NCBI RefSeq assembly: GCF_025370935.1
Contig: NC_133474.1
Location: 13,001,915 to 13,065,914, forward strand
DNA from: Choristoneura fumiferana
Lineage: Eukaryota > Arthropoda > Insecta > Lepidoptera > Tortricidae
Direction of reading: 5' to 3'
DNA length: 64,000 nt
Both the position numbers and the translations under genes were made by a program. Of this stretch, positions 1 through 12,600 are shown one piece after another (the first letter of the stretch is position 1; each line of letters opens with the position of its first letter). The notes below the pieces were generated by a model. That model was given only the letters and a program-made list of their open reading frames with translations. It was not told where the DNA came from and did no database searches.

Positions 1-165
1 AATTTCAAGTCAATGCTTGAACCGTTGAAGAGTTCCGTCCTGCGGAGAAGATCCTGGCCGGACCTGGTGAACCAGGATGTCACTGCCAGATTATTGTATT
101 GTCACAAGATTTTCATAAGTATGCCAAATTTCAAGTCAAACCGAGCACTCGAAGTGGGTAAAATT
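1..165 (+). repeat. dispersed repeat fragment (unclassified)
   Basis: Contains 'ggccggacctggtgaacc' with an internal cctggt/accagg hairpin and two copies of 'aatttcaagtcaa' about 130 bp apart. I associate this pattern with a widespread lepidopteran repeat, but the family assignment is from memory. Confidence 0.4.
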
Positions 166-3100
166 TTGTTTCCAAGATTTGACCAAATACATAAACAAAT
201 AGGGTACCTACCTTAAACTAAGGAAAAGCTTGTAAAAATGGACGCATTTAGTCAAAAAGGACATATTACATCTCTAGACAAATAGGATCAGTAAACTCAG
301 CCTCGATCAAAAATGGGACAATGCCGGAAGAAAAAGATGAGATCGACATCTTTTGACGGCATGATCCAACTAGCATTTTGTAGCTGGTTTCTAGACAACA
401 AATAAATTATTTACGTGAACGTCCAATGCAATTTAATATCACTTTAGGTACTTACTTTTGACACAAAACTTCGTCAGTAAAATAATTCGCTTTCTACTAG
501 CTCACTTGTGTTTAACCCTAATTTGTTCATTTATATTATTTTCCCTCTGCGAACTCAACTACTTACTCCTTGAATCCTAAAAATAATTGAAATATGGTTG
601 ACATTTAATACTCTTAAAATTAATTAAACCGATCGAATAATGAAGCGAAGCAGGTATAATGTCGTGTACTTTTTGTTTGAAAGCTTTGTATGAAAACTTG
701 ACAAAAAATATGTCACCATTGTCAGGCTATGCCTCATAATTGTCGTGTTATTTCCTTTTCATTGAGCCAAGCCCTCTTTACCAATAATTTCTGTTGTCAT
801 AAGAGACGTTCATGTATGTACTCAAGGGCTAAAGTACCAGTACAAGGAACTGAACACACTAGTCGGTTTTTTGATGCAACACGACATTTTACTTCATGTT
901 TTTGACCCGAATTTCTTGTCGAAATATTGATTAGTGATGGAAATAAAGAGTTTTTACTTAGATGTCTAGGTTCACTAAGCATTTGTCACACCTAGATTCA
1001 TCGAATAAAATTGCTGTTTCCTCGTAACGTTTGCGGATAAACGCTATTTCCTCATAATCAATAAAGTTATTCGATTGTAGATAACTTTTTTATTATTTCT
1101 GAGATTGTTTTTACAAAAACATAATTATAAGTGAATAAACACCGAGCATAAACATAATTGGTTCATCTGTCGATGTAGCAAACTAGGAAAGTCGAATTTT
1201 TAAACGAAATCCAATAATGTGGATCGTGCCGTTTAGCCGACATTATACTTGGAAACGAATGACAAACAAAAGGCAAAATAATGTCCCTCAAATATAATAT
1301 TATGTGTCACGAAACCAAAGCTTTATGAAACCTGATATTTTTGTCATATCTTGTTTTATTGCGGTTCTATAGTAAAAGAAAAGGTTTTTTTGTGGCGAAT
1401 GCACGACGAAAGCAATTTATTAGACAAAGGACTTGTCGATAAAGAAAGCGTTTAGGTAATACAATTAGAGATTATTATGAGACGTACCCAACCGAAAATC
1501 AATGGATAAACATATATTATGTGGTTAGCTGTATGTTTTAATAGCGTAAATCGCCCATAAACACCATATTGCATAACTATAGGTACGAATTCTTGCGCTT
1601 CCCATAATTTCAGTACAATACATTACAAAGACTCTTTATTGTACACAAAAAGTAGTAAGCGATACAGAAAACAGATACACAGAGAAAAAATTACAAGGTA
1701 AGCAATAGGCGGCCTTATCGTTTATGAGCGATCTCTTCCAGTCAACCTTTTTTCAGAAAGAAGGTAGGACTAGTACCAACGTTTACCGTAAAGTATATAT
1801 CACCGTGCTGTTTTATGGATTTTTTAAAATGTCATCTTATTTAGGTTAGGTCAGTTTAATAGCAATAAAGAAAATACTATTTCAGAAATAAACTACTTTA
1901 TGTTTATGACAAAGGAAATTATGGAAAACGATACATTATGCCATATCAAATTTGGGCAAACTATAGTGTACCTCGAAACTATATACCACGAGCCATTTTA
2001 TAAAACGTGCAATTCTGTCATCATCTGCCGAATCATATATATGTATAATACACTTTAATAGCATTTTGTATAAAGAATACCTACTCGTATAGGAATAAGT
2101 ATAAATTGTTCCATATCAAATTGTCATCCAGCTTAAAACTTGCGTTCAGAACGCAATGCTGTTTTATTTAATCCCAACCAATGCAACTCCAGTGAGCGTA
2201 ACAATTTCAAATTTTGCGCAAATCTAGTCGTATTTAAAGTATTGTATTACTAGATGTATTAAACAGCCGGTTGACAATGTCGTACGGATATTAGCCCACA
2301 AAAAATGTCCTCGAATGTCCCGAGGATTTTCCGCTTCACGCAGTGATGCACTCTCCCGACTAGCGAGTCGGCAGTTGACAAAATATTGCATTGTTCCTAT
2401 TATATCCGCAGTATTTATTTAAAAACGTTATTTAAATGGATGATTTTAAGCCCATTCCCTTGATACGTCTATTGTCCTCCGTTAATGCAGTTATACTTTT
2501 TGTTAGACGCTTAACATCTTCATATAAATAAGCGTTTGTGTGTTATTAGGTAACATAATTTTATTGAGTAGCTATTGGTTTGGCTTTATTTGCTAAGATA
2601 CTATGAGACTGGTTAAAACGAAATGTAACACTGGAAGTAGGTATGTAGGTAAGTTTTTACGTGGATGATATCGTGGAAGCAATTTATTAGCTTTATTGCT
2701 TTGTTCACTTTGTTATGGTCATCAAGCTATCGGCGACCATAAATTTGAATTCACTCTGTGACTTCCAATAAAGGTAATGAAGGCAATCATCGGCGACCGA
2801 ACCAATAAAATAATAGAAATAAATTTGATATGACCGACATATGGTGGCTCTAATGCGCGGCGAACCCTGTTATTGCTGTCAAACATGCGACAAATAGCTC
2901 AGACTCTGGACTCCATTTCATTTTATCCAACCGTTGATTACACAGCGACGGTCCGTTGGATGACAATGAATACGGCCCAATTCCGACCAATATGTTCACA
3001 CCCCTTTCTGTTTTTGATTCACTGTGATGACCAAAAAGTAAATTCCTGTTTATTATTATTCCATTACCGTCACCCCATTTTAAAAAATATGTCATCGGAT

Positions 3101-4396
3101 GACGACTGGGGGAGCAGTAATCTGCCGCGCGACGTCGCGCGGCGCCGCGCAGGTCGCGCCCCGGACCCGGAATATTCAATGCGTTTATATAAAATAATTT
3201 TCATGTTCGACAACTCTCGACACAATGACGCATTTTTTGCTCCGCCGATAAATTGGCGGGATTATCATTTAATGGAGGGCTCATGTTTGTTGGGCTTGTC
3301 CCGATTCTCTGCCGATTGACATGATTTTATTAAACATCATATATTATAGACGCGCATCAGAGCTCTTTGAATAAATTTAACGCGACAGAAGCGAGGCATT
3401 GATTATTCAGACGAATTTATTCCGAAAGGTTATATGCGAAATTAACTTCGAGATCAGTTATTAGGTAGTTCAATATAGAAGTGTTAGATAGACAGGGGTA
3501 TAAAACATTCAGGAGCGTATGCGGGCTTCCCAGCGCATGACACATGGGTAAAATTTAGTAGGTTCTCTAATATTCAGGCAAATTTCAACCTTTCGCTTCT
3601 AACGTAATGTTATCGAGTGTCATTTAGGTAGAATGTACCTTTTACGGAGCCTTCATTAGACGGCGCAAATTAAATATGTATATCGGAATAGCGAACGTTA
3701 CTAAGCCAAATATCCATTAACAGATTTTTGGTTCGTGCAGTTTCTACGCTCTATTCCACATCGTTAATGGTGATTTTATCGATATAAAATTGCTTACAAA
3801 AGGACATGTTTTTATAGACGTTATTTTGACCGCCACCCTATTTGAGTAAGCAAGAGCCGATAATCTCTTTACATTTTCGTATAAAGTTGCATTATTATCC
3901 CTTATTACCGTAGTAATTGTATTTTTTACATCATAAAAATTCTATTCGCAACGCGGCTCGCATCGGAACTGCGAGATGTTATCTAGTCTCCCCGCATGTT
4001 TACTCTAAATATTATGCGACACAATGAAATTACATGACATCTGTACTACAAATAACGGAATATCTTTATTCATACCGCGCCTGGCAAACGTGGCCCCCTC
4101 GCGTTTGCATTGTCGTTGTCACTCGGAACGTCTGCTCAATGTCGTATCCTCAATAAGTAGTTAGAATTTAGATTTCTTCCTGACATCGTTTATTCTACTT
4201 AAATATAAAAAAATACGATTCGTCCTCGTGCGAATAAACATTCACATGTAAGTACCAAGTCAGTAGATACCAACTTCAATAACTAATAATAAATAACGAC
4301 TAAAAAAATCACAAGGTGTTATAAAACTAATGTGGAATATTTCAGCAGGTGGTTAGGTTAGTTGGACTGATCCTCAGACTTTTTTTTTTATTTCAG
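166..4396. other. non-coding upstream region
   Basis: AT-rich, no gene recognised. A repeat-poor block with higher sequence complexity lies at about 2690-3470, including a CpG-rich core at 3120-3172; it is a candidate regulatory element only. Confidence 0.5.
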
Positions 4397-4450
4397 CTTG
4401 TATTGTGTCCCATTGCTGAGCAAAGGCATCCTTTTTTTTCTTCCACTCGT
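4397..4450 (+). repeat. LINE 3'-end fragment
   Basis: The string 'tgtgtcccattgctgagcaa' followed by a T-run and 'ttccactcgt' matches a common lepidopteran LINE-tail sequence as I recall it. Confidence 0.4.
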
Positions 4451-4906
4451 CATTAGGTACTTAATGGCTCTTTAGGAATTTTTAAATTATGATTGACAAA
4501 TTTTTCCATACCTAGATCTAATAGGTTCGTTTAAACATAAACCTTTCATTTAACATACATATTTTTTCCAAGACGACGGTTTTCATTTTCAATATAACTT
4601 TAATATTGGCCTTGCTCCCCCAATAACTTCGATAGTGAATCTGAACCCCACGCGCCCGTGGCCATCTCAGAAGTCGGAAACCTGCGTAAAATTGTTCAAG
4701 ACAACAATGTACGGTCTACCAATTTGCTTTTTTTACCACCACAGAATCTTGTTATCCTGACATTTGTGTCATTCGATAAGATTTTTTGTAGACAAAATTA
4801 TTTACTAAGATAAGGTTCTATGGGGGAGGAATAAAAGTGATTAACTTTAGGTACTTTTACAAAGATTTACGAGTAATGTGTAAAAAATTCTGTTATTTTA
4901 TTTAAT

Positions 4907-5047
4907 GCTCGGTTCACATTATTCCAGTAAAATCGCGCCAGTAGCGATACATTGCGGGGTCACAATCCAAACGAATTACACAAGATCGATCGAGCACCGC
5001 AGTGTCATGCTACTGGAACGGTTTTACTGGAATAATGTGAACCGGGC
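4907..5047. mobile_element. MITE with about 39-bp terminal inverted repeats
   Basis: Left end 'gctcggttcacattattcca' mirrors right end 'tggaataatgtgaaccgggc', and the inverted match extends inward to 'ccagtagc/gctactgg'. About 141 bp with a unique centre and no coding capacity. Confidence 0.75.
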
Positions 5048-5103
5048 ATAATCAAGAAACTTTCAGATATTTGAGTGATCAGATTTAATTAATTTTAACG
5101 AAA

Positions 5104-5357
5104 TATAATAATAATAATATCATGGGACACTTGACACCAATTGACCTTGTCTAAAACTAAGCAAAGCTTGTACTATGGATACTAGGCAACGGATAAACAT
5201 ACTTATATAGATAAATACATACTAAAATACATATTAGACATCCAAGACCCGAGAACAAACATTCGTGTTATTCACACAAATATCTGCCCCGGCCGGGATT
5301 CGAACCCAGGACCTTAAGCTCGTAGTCAGGTTCTCTAACCACTTAGCCATGATGACT
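5104..5357 (-). mobile_element. tRNA-derived SINE
   Basis: Read on the - strand, 5357-5287 is tRNA-like: A-box-like TGGCTAAGTGG and B-box GGTTCGAATCC. A body follows containing the reverse complement of 'aggcaacggataaacatact', ending in an (ATT)n-rich tail at 5104-5120. A second, 5'-truncated copy is at 39063-39253. Confidence 0.75.
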
Positions 5358-6132
5358 TGAAATGTTGTTAAGTAGGTAAAATAATCAGTTCAATTCAATA
5401 TAACATTAATTACGATACATCTTCAAAAAAAAAGCAAACTGTAGGTACTTACCAAAAGTTCACGATCCCTTTATGCGTGCGAAACAGCAAAAGAATTGTT
5501 CTTATGAGATGTTAGAAGGAAAACTATTTATTAGTTTCTTGCATCGTGTAGACAGAGGCCGCGGTTATCCTTTCTGACAACCCCAATATCAATCTATCTA
5601 TCACACATGTTTATTTATTAATGTTTATTTATTAGATTAAAGCTTAATTTGGTATTATTATTTTATTTTAACATAACAAATTAATACCTAACCCATCGAT
5701 TGATTAGGCTTATGAAAACGCAGTGCGAATTCGTTACAGAGTGTAAATATTTTTTCTCAAACATTCAAGGAAATGTCGTCCTTATATTCGTGATGATAGA
5801 ACGCGAAGGACGTCATTGTATATCACTTATTGAACATTCGTTCTGATTTCAAATTAGAGAACAGTAGTAGAAGTTCATACAACATTTCTGGCCATGGCCA
5901 GCAAAAGATTGTCTTTTGTTTCAGTGGGTTTTATTTCTTTTATTGACCATCTGTACGGCATACCGACAATTAAGAAAAACATAGTTTCTGAATGTGTATT
6001 TACTTCTTAATCTCTTATTTGACTAGATTATTTAATTAGATTAAATCAGGTAGATATTCAAAATTATAATAAACAAGGATTGACATATTATAATTTATTA
6101 AAGTAACAAATTAATAAGGCATCGTAATTTTT

Positions 6133-6742
6133 AGGGTTCCGGAGCCAAAATGGCAAAAACGGAACTCTTATAGTTTCGCCATGTCTGTCTGTCCGTCTGT
6201 CCGTCCGCGGCTTTGCTCAGGGACTATCAATGCTAGAAAGCTGTAATTTTGCACGGATATATAAGAATTTTTTTAGGGTACCTCCCATAGACGTAAAGTG
6301 GGGGTGATTTTTTTTTCTCATCCAACCCTATAGTGTGGGGTATCGTTGAATATGTCTTTTAAAACCATTAGGGGTTTGCTAAGACAATTTTTCGATTCAG
6401 TCATTTGTTTGCAAAATATTCAACTTTAAAGTGCAAATTTTCATTATTCATCGAGCGTTCCCCCCCCCCTCTAAAATCTACAGCGGTGGGTGGAAAAATT
6501 TGAAAAATTCAGGATGGTAGTAAGTAACTATATCAAACTTTCAAGGAAAACTATAACGGCTAAGTTTGCTTGAGAGTTATTAGTAGTTTATGAGTAGCAG
6601 CCTAAGGTATAAAATGTACCTAAACTTGGACGATTCCGTATAAAATACGAAATCCTTAGAAAACTGTTACTTAATTTTTTCGTAATGGCTACGGAACCCT
6701 ATTTTGGGCGTGTCCAACACGCTCTTGATCGGTTTTTTTAAT
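6133..6742 (+). repeat. dispersed 'agggttcc' repeat, long copy
   Basis: Starts agggttcc, contains 'tatagtttcgccatgtctgt' and CTGT/CCGT repeats, and ends 'acggaaccctattttgggcg' with 'cggttttttta'. The ends are partly complementary (agggttcc/ggaaccct). Related copies occur at 27733-28000 and 48475-48840. Non-coding; class uncertain. Confidence 0.65.
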
Positions 6743-7099
6743 AAATAAGATTTGGTGGCAAAAACACTAACTCAGCTTACAAAAAAAAAAAGACGAATAT
6801 TTTCGCGGGAATAGAAAAAAAAAACAAATACGGTTTATACCTAAAACGAGTGGTTTTTACTTCAAATACGTGTTATTGTTTCCGATATGAGTTCATCATC
6901 AAGTGACATGGTATTATTTCCTTGGATTTATTTGAGAAAAGCACTATACAAGCCTCGTCCAGGAACAGGGACTGTCGACCTCGTATCTCTAGACGGCCTC
7001 GTTAACACTCGGCCATCTATAACTACTCGCCCGGCAATCCTCTATTTCGCGGCCTCTGCAGTAATGTACTATATTGAATCGGGCATTACTTTGCGGAGG
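6743..7099. other. unassigned non-coding stretch
   Basis: Contains an A-run and a 75-codon open frame (6887-7114) with no recognised homology, running into the adjacent MITE; probably chance. Confidence 0.4.
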
Positions 7100-7236
7100 T
7101 ACAGTCAAGTGTAAAAATCTGAACTTATTCAAAGTTTCAAAAATAAGTACCACAGGCTCTTATTCCGATGTAATAAGGCCGTAGTAACATATTTTGGAGT
7201 AGTTTGAATAGATACTTATTTCTGCACTTGACTGTA
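7100..7236. mobile_element. MITE with 'tacagtcaagtg' ends
   Basis: Terminal inverted repeat TACAGTCAAGTG at 7100-7111 and CACTTGACTGTA at 7225-7236, with inner partial symmetry (aaaaatctgaacttatt / gatacttatttct). 137 bp, non-coding. Confidence 0.7.
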
Positions 7237-7789
7237 CATATAAATGAACTGAAATAATTACTTTACTCATGCAAGAAATGTGTGTTCATGCAGTTCCTCC
7301 ACCTCCACACTGTAAGAACACACGCAAATCACACAAACCCATCTACCACCACCACCGCACTACACCAGCTCGAGCTCATCTTCAGAGCAACACAACCGTA
7401 CACCAAGCTATCAGATATTAGGTAGTGGTTTCTAACATCTGGTACAGAGAAGTAAGTAGGTACTGTATGAAAGTCTTCAAAATAAAAACTCAGATTAATC
7501 AATTTCGTATTTTTTTTATTTATTTTTGTTAATTATTGTATATATTGCGTGTTGTTTAATAAATATTTAATATTTTATAAAATTACAACAAATATGCTGA
7601 TGTTGAAATACAAAAATTAATAAAACGGTTTATCTATCTATCTCATCCAAAGTTTTACGACTCATCACCATCACACTGTAATTAAAAAGTTAATTGTTAA
7701 ATTAAACTTGGAAGTTCACTTTGAGTCCTAAGTTTCTCGCTTCTATTTTGGTCAATATTATTTAATTAATTGCATTTTTAGTTAATAAC

Positions 7790-7964
7790 TAACTGTTGCC
7801 CGCGGCATCGCTCCCGTTGTAATTTTTCTAAATTTTCTACCATAAAAACCTAACCTGACAATAACAAACACATCAAAAAAAGAGTAAGTGAAATCGGTCC
7901 AGCCTTTCCCAAGTTTTGCGCTTAGCTACACATTTTAGGATTTCGTTTTATTTATATAGATTAG
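7790..7964 (+). repeat. lepidopteran dispersed repeat ('gttgcccgcg' family)
   Basis: Contains 'ctgttgcccgcggcatcgct' and ends 'tttcgttttatttatataga', a familiar arrangement in moth genomes. Other fragments of related sequence are at 8433-8535, 14808-15000 and 38756-38850. Confidence 0.5.
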
Positions 7965-8110
7965 CAACACTTACAATTAAGAACACCGATACAAACGTAC
8001 AGTGCACTACGCAAGAGTGTCTTCTTCGTTCTCATGAAGACTCAAGAAAGAAAAAAGAAAGCCTATCTTCTGTTTCGAGTTTCAAACGACAGCAGCAAAC
8101 TAGTTTAATT

Positions 8111-8215
8111 ATAGGTAGAGTCATTCACTATGACGCGTGCCGTGGTTCTTATTACATTGTCATTAATGGCTAATTTTGACAAAATCACGCGTCTTCGTGG
8201 ATGGCATTAGGTATA
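8111..8215 (+). repeat. dispersed repeat, copy 1 of an inverted pair
   Basis: About 105 bp including 'gacgcgtgccgtggttctta' and 'ttgacaaaatcacg'. It matches, in reverse orientation and with few mismatches, 33821-33926 inside sal intron 1. Confidence 0.7.
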
Positions 8216-8432
8216 ACATGAACGGGAATGTTAGATGTGACAACTCTACAGTCCCGGTCAATCGAGGTGTTTCGAGTCACGATATGTGATTACATTGCAT
8301 CCAACATTATTTTTATTTTTAAACACGTTCGTAATTTTTTCGGGCATATGCCTATATTGATGTCCGCTTCCGTTCCGTTCTTAGTTACGTTTACGAAGAA
8401 TTCCTTTATCGTATTCCGAGGAATACGATGAA

Positions 8433-8535
8433 TACTATTTCTATGTCCTTTCCAGACTATCTCCATACCAATTTTCATTTAAATTAGTTCAGCGCGTTAA
8501 GCATAAAGAGATAACTGACAAACAGAGCTACTTCA
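8433..8535 (+). repeat. dispersed repeat fragment
   Basis: 'ctatgtcctttccagactat' then 'agttcagcgcgttaagcata' and 'gacaaacagagcta' recall the downstream part of the 'gttgcccgcg' family; degraded. Confidence 0.4.
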
Positions 8536-9333
8536 ATGAAAAGAGGACTTCATTCAAACCTAGGTAGAGTTGAACGGGAACGCACAGTACCATATCTGGC
8601 GGTTTTACTTTAAAAAAACCATTTACACACAAAATGGATAGGCAGAGCACACGAAACATTACCGCTTCGGAGCCACTTTTAGCAATTTTAAGTTTTAAGT
8701 TTGACAAAAACGGTACAATAGTGACAGGTTGCTAACCAGTCGCCTACGGTAGGTATACCTGAACCTATATCCTCAGTCGCCTCTTACGACATCCGCGGAA
8801 GAAATGGAGAAATGGATGGGGATTTACATGTAACAATAAAATAAATCGGAATAACGGATGTCCACGTGTCAGAAAGGAAATCGCCACAATGTAGTAACCG
8901 GGTTCAAAAAAATCAATGAATTATGATGTACTCAATAAAACCGCCTTCAACAAAATGTTGCATTGGGACATAGTATTAAGAGATAAATCATACAAAGAGC
9001 GGCATTGTGTTTGGAGCACGTTATGACGGCCGAGGGTCGATTCTGGACACTTTGCCCCAGTAGCCATTAGAAACGGTCACCAATTTATCATTAAGGCAAT
9101 TTTTGCAATAATTGTTTGCTTTTGTCCAGCGGGCATGACGGGGAATATGCTCTACTTGGTGACTTAAATTAGGTTGATTCCCATTTTGCAATTACTGTGT
9201 ACTATCAGAACTTATTTACTATCTAGAAATTTCAGTACCTGATTGTCTTTGTGTGGTGTTATTAAAGTTCAGAATCAGTTAAATTTTAAGTTGTTACTTT
9301 GTCAACAATAAACAAACAAATGTAATTCTTAGA

Positions 9334-9610
9334 TGAACTTCTTAGATACTAAGGTACAAATCTTCGTGATCAAAGACTCTTCGATATATATTCTCATTGA
9401 AAAATATCCCATCGATACATATTTGAGCCATAAACATTTTACAAATTTCTAGCTATATCAAGATATGAGACATACACACACATAAATATATAGCTAGAAA
9501 TTTGTAAAATGTTTATGGCTCAAATATGTATCGATGGGATTTTTTTCAATGAGAATATATATCGAAGAGTCTTTGATCACGAAGATACCTTAGTACCTTA
9601 GAAGTTGATG
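9334..9610. mobile_element. large near-perfect palindrome (foldback element)
   Basis: Arms of roughly 125 bp (9334-9464 and 9488-9610) are reverse complements with few differences, for example 'ttcgtgatcaaagactcttc' against 'gaagagtctttgatcacgaa'. A spacer of about 25 bp contains a (CA)n-like run. No coding capacity; probably a MITE-type foldback. Confidence 0.8.
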
Positions 9611-12600
9611 CCTAAGCTGTATCACTTACTTAGGCTTACTTGGGCTTTTATCAAAATTCGTCGTAAACAAGCTATTATTTTTAAAAAGCAATTATTTATC
9701 TACAAAAACATTACATCTTAAAAACTCAAAGTAGAGCAACTCTCCGACCATTGGCCTACTGGTCAGTCCACCCACACAAAAGCGTGGGTGCAAAGATTAT
9801 TCTCATTCAATTGAACCACATTGAGCGCCGGCGCATGCCACTTCCAGCCACCTCTTAATTACCCCGCAGCTGCTGACCCACGTCCATCTGTACGATTTTA
9901 CAGGGTGCTCAGGGTAGTCAGGTATCAAAACTTCCGATAACATATGACAAAATTTCGATGAAAGCGCAAAAAATCTCAGATTAGACACTGGACTCGGTAC
10001 CCGCATTCTATTTTTCCTGGCCCTTACCTAAAAGGCTTCACAACAGGGACCTGCCTTTATACCCCTACTTTGGATGTACAGTTAGTCATGCCGCAAAGGT
10101 ATTTTCAGCGCTAGAATATAAACACTGTAATGTAACGTAAACACTAGGCTGTTAACTATCCGCCGCAGTTTAAGTTCATCATGTAACTTGACATTTTATT
10201 AAGCTAGCGCTTTTACTTTATATATCACTATGGCTCATTGAGCAGTCTTGGAAAGAATTTATGTCGAATTTGTCTTGAATCTAGACCGCTGGAACGAAGC
10301 TAAGTAAATCAACGAAGTTAATGCAGAATCTCGATAAATTAACCTCATCCCAGTGGATCGTGATATCGTGAAATATATGGTGATTTTCATTACCTTTTAC
10401 GACATCATCAATACGCTAAACTTCAAGTAATATTATGATGGGAAGTAATCAAAACTACAATCCACGTAATGTCTAATTTACCGAGATACCGATCTCAGAT
10501 GCGAAGCTATCGATTATACAGCATCCTATAGAATAGCGGTTATTGATCTGTGTCATGTAAGGTGAGAATGTCCAGTGACAATAGGACAACAATTTTGAGT
10601 GGCCAGACGTCCGGCAAATCTCATTTGTGGATTTATCATTAACCCCCTTTCATCCACCCTCAACATTGTGAGCCTATTATGGGGTATAAATTTTATTTCC
10701 GTCTATTGTCAAAACCTTGCGGATGTCTGCCCTTAATAAATTCAGTTACGAAAAATATGTTCAACTACAAAGTAAACCTATAAATCCGGTAGCTATTCAT
10801 TCATTGCCCCAGGATAGGAAACAATATTTGATACGTATACATACATCTGTAAAAACTATGAACACGTAAACAAGGCAATCACGAAGTGAAGTCGTAAAAG
10901 TGGAAAAAATATTAGCTATCAGTATTGCACTCGTCAGACAAACGAGGCGTGCCCTAATCGCGGGCCTTATCGACACTCGCTTTTGTCTTAATTCGATGAG
11001 AGTAATTTATAGGAGTGTGCCGAGTGCGGTCCGCACTTGCCATAAATAATCCTAGTTTAGTGCGGCCCTCAGACGCCTGCCTTTTCTGTCAAAACTCTCA
11101 TACGTAAATAATGACGAGTCGCGACGGATCGATCTTATCTCCTCCATGTGTCAACTCGTGTACAAAGGACATTCTAATGACTGAATGAGCCGTCGTAAAC
11201 CCTTAATATTTACGCACGAATCTTTCAACTCACCTCTGGAAAGGTTTTATAACTCGATCGGGAGGCTCTCCCCGCGCTGGCTCCCCAGGCGCCTACGCCA
11301 GTCACATCGCTATATCTGATTTATTCATACCACCCGAAACACATGATCGGTTTTTCAGATAGCGTATTTTCAGTTATTTCTTTTATTTCCTCTCATAGCA
11401 CGACGAGGAAGCTTTTTTAAACGTCATTGCTGGATAGATTTATTCCGTTCGTTTTGACTGGTGAGTATTCGTTCGTAGCAAAAAAATACCAAATGAAAAT
11501 GGAAAATTCTGGAATAGCTTTTCGCTATTGCCAACCTATATGAAAGCTTGACGTCCTTAATTGGTAAGCAAACATGCCTGGTGTTTTGGGTTTTACTGTC
11601 GATATGATTAGTCTCTATTGATTGGTTTCAAAGCGATTAAAATTTATACATAATTTTACATAAGGATTTTTTATAGAGAACAGTTCTTAACAAATCCCAA
11701 CATTACTTAATTAGTATCCAGTACTTGTATAACAACAAGAACTGCGTCGTTTTTAAAAACTAACACTAGTAGGTACCGAATGACATAAAAGTGCAGATAT
11801 CGGGTTGCAATTAAAACCGTCGGCCTAACTCGTCCAACAAAGATGCGGCGCGTGGGAGGACAACAATAGCAGATGTGCGCCGCGACCCTTCCGACCTTCC
11901 TGCTCACCCCAATAACCACTCGCAATTAGCCTCTATTGCTACAGTTCCAATATCTTGCAACTCCAATTTCTACACTTTTAGCGGGATGCGCCAGCGCCGA
12001 AATATTGAAATTTCAAACTGCATCCACAATTTGGGGGGTCTATTTTAGGATACAAATCCCGGATGACGCAAGGTCGGATAGGTACCGATAACGTTTCAAT
12101 ATTTATTGTCACCCGACGTCCGTCATTAAGATAGTGTCAAAACTCACTGGCACGCTCACAGGCGTCACTTACCGGCCAGAGCACTCATAATTATTACTAA
12201 TGCCTTAAATATGTCAAAACAGGAATCCAGGTAAAAAGGCGTAATTTACGCGCGGCCGATAGAGATTTGGCAGTTGGCGCCGAGGTGCCCAGGCGGGCTG
12301 CGTCGCGAGCGGGCGCCGAGTTTTTGTCAACCATTGTCTTTGATATAAATTTAAAATAGGAAATGTTCCTTTTTATGGAGATCTAGTTTACGATGCTGAC
12401 AATGAAGGCATAAATCTAACGAGTGTGTCGCTAAGCCTTGGCGATGATCGATCGATAAAAATAATTTATGTACTTCCGCCGTGTACCATACCTACGCCCT
12501 GATTGGGTGCCATGGACGTAAATAAATTCATTCTGAGTAGGTAGCTCCTTATTAGGCTGCTCAATACGAGTAGGTACCTACTTCCAAAAAATATTTAAGA

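Noticed and set aside
2850..3319. Overlapping open frames on both strands, 109 and 148 codons
   Set aside because: No recognisable domain; they arise over a CpG-rich patch where stops are rare. No splice or homology support.
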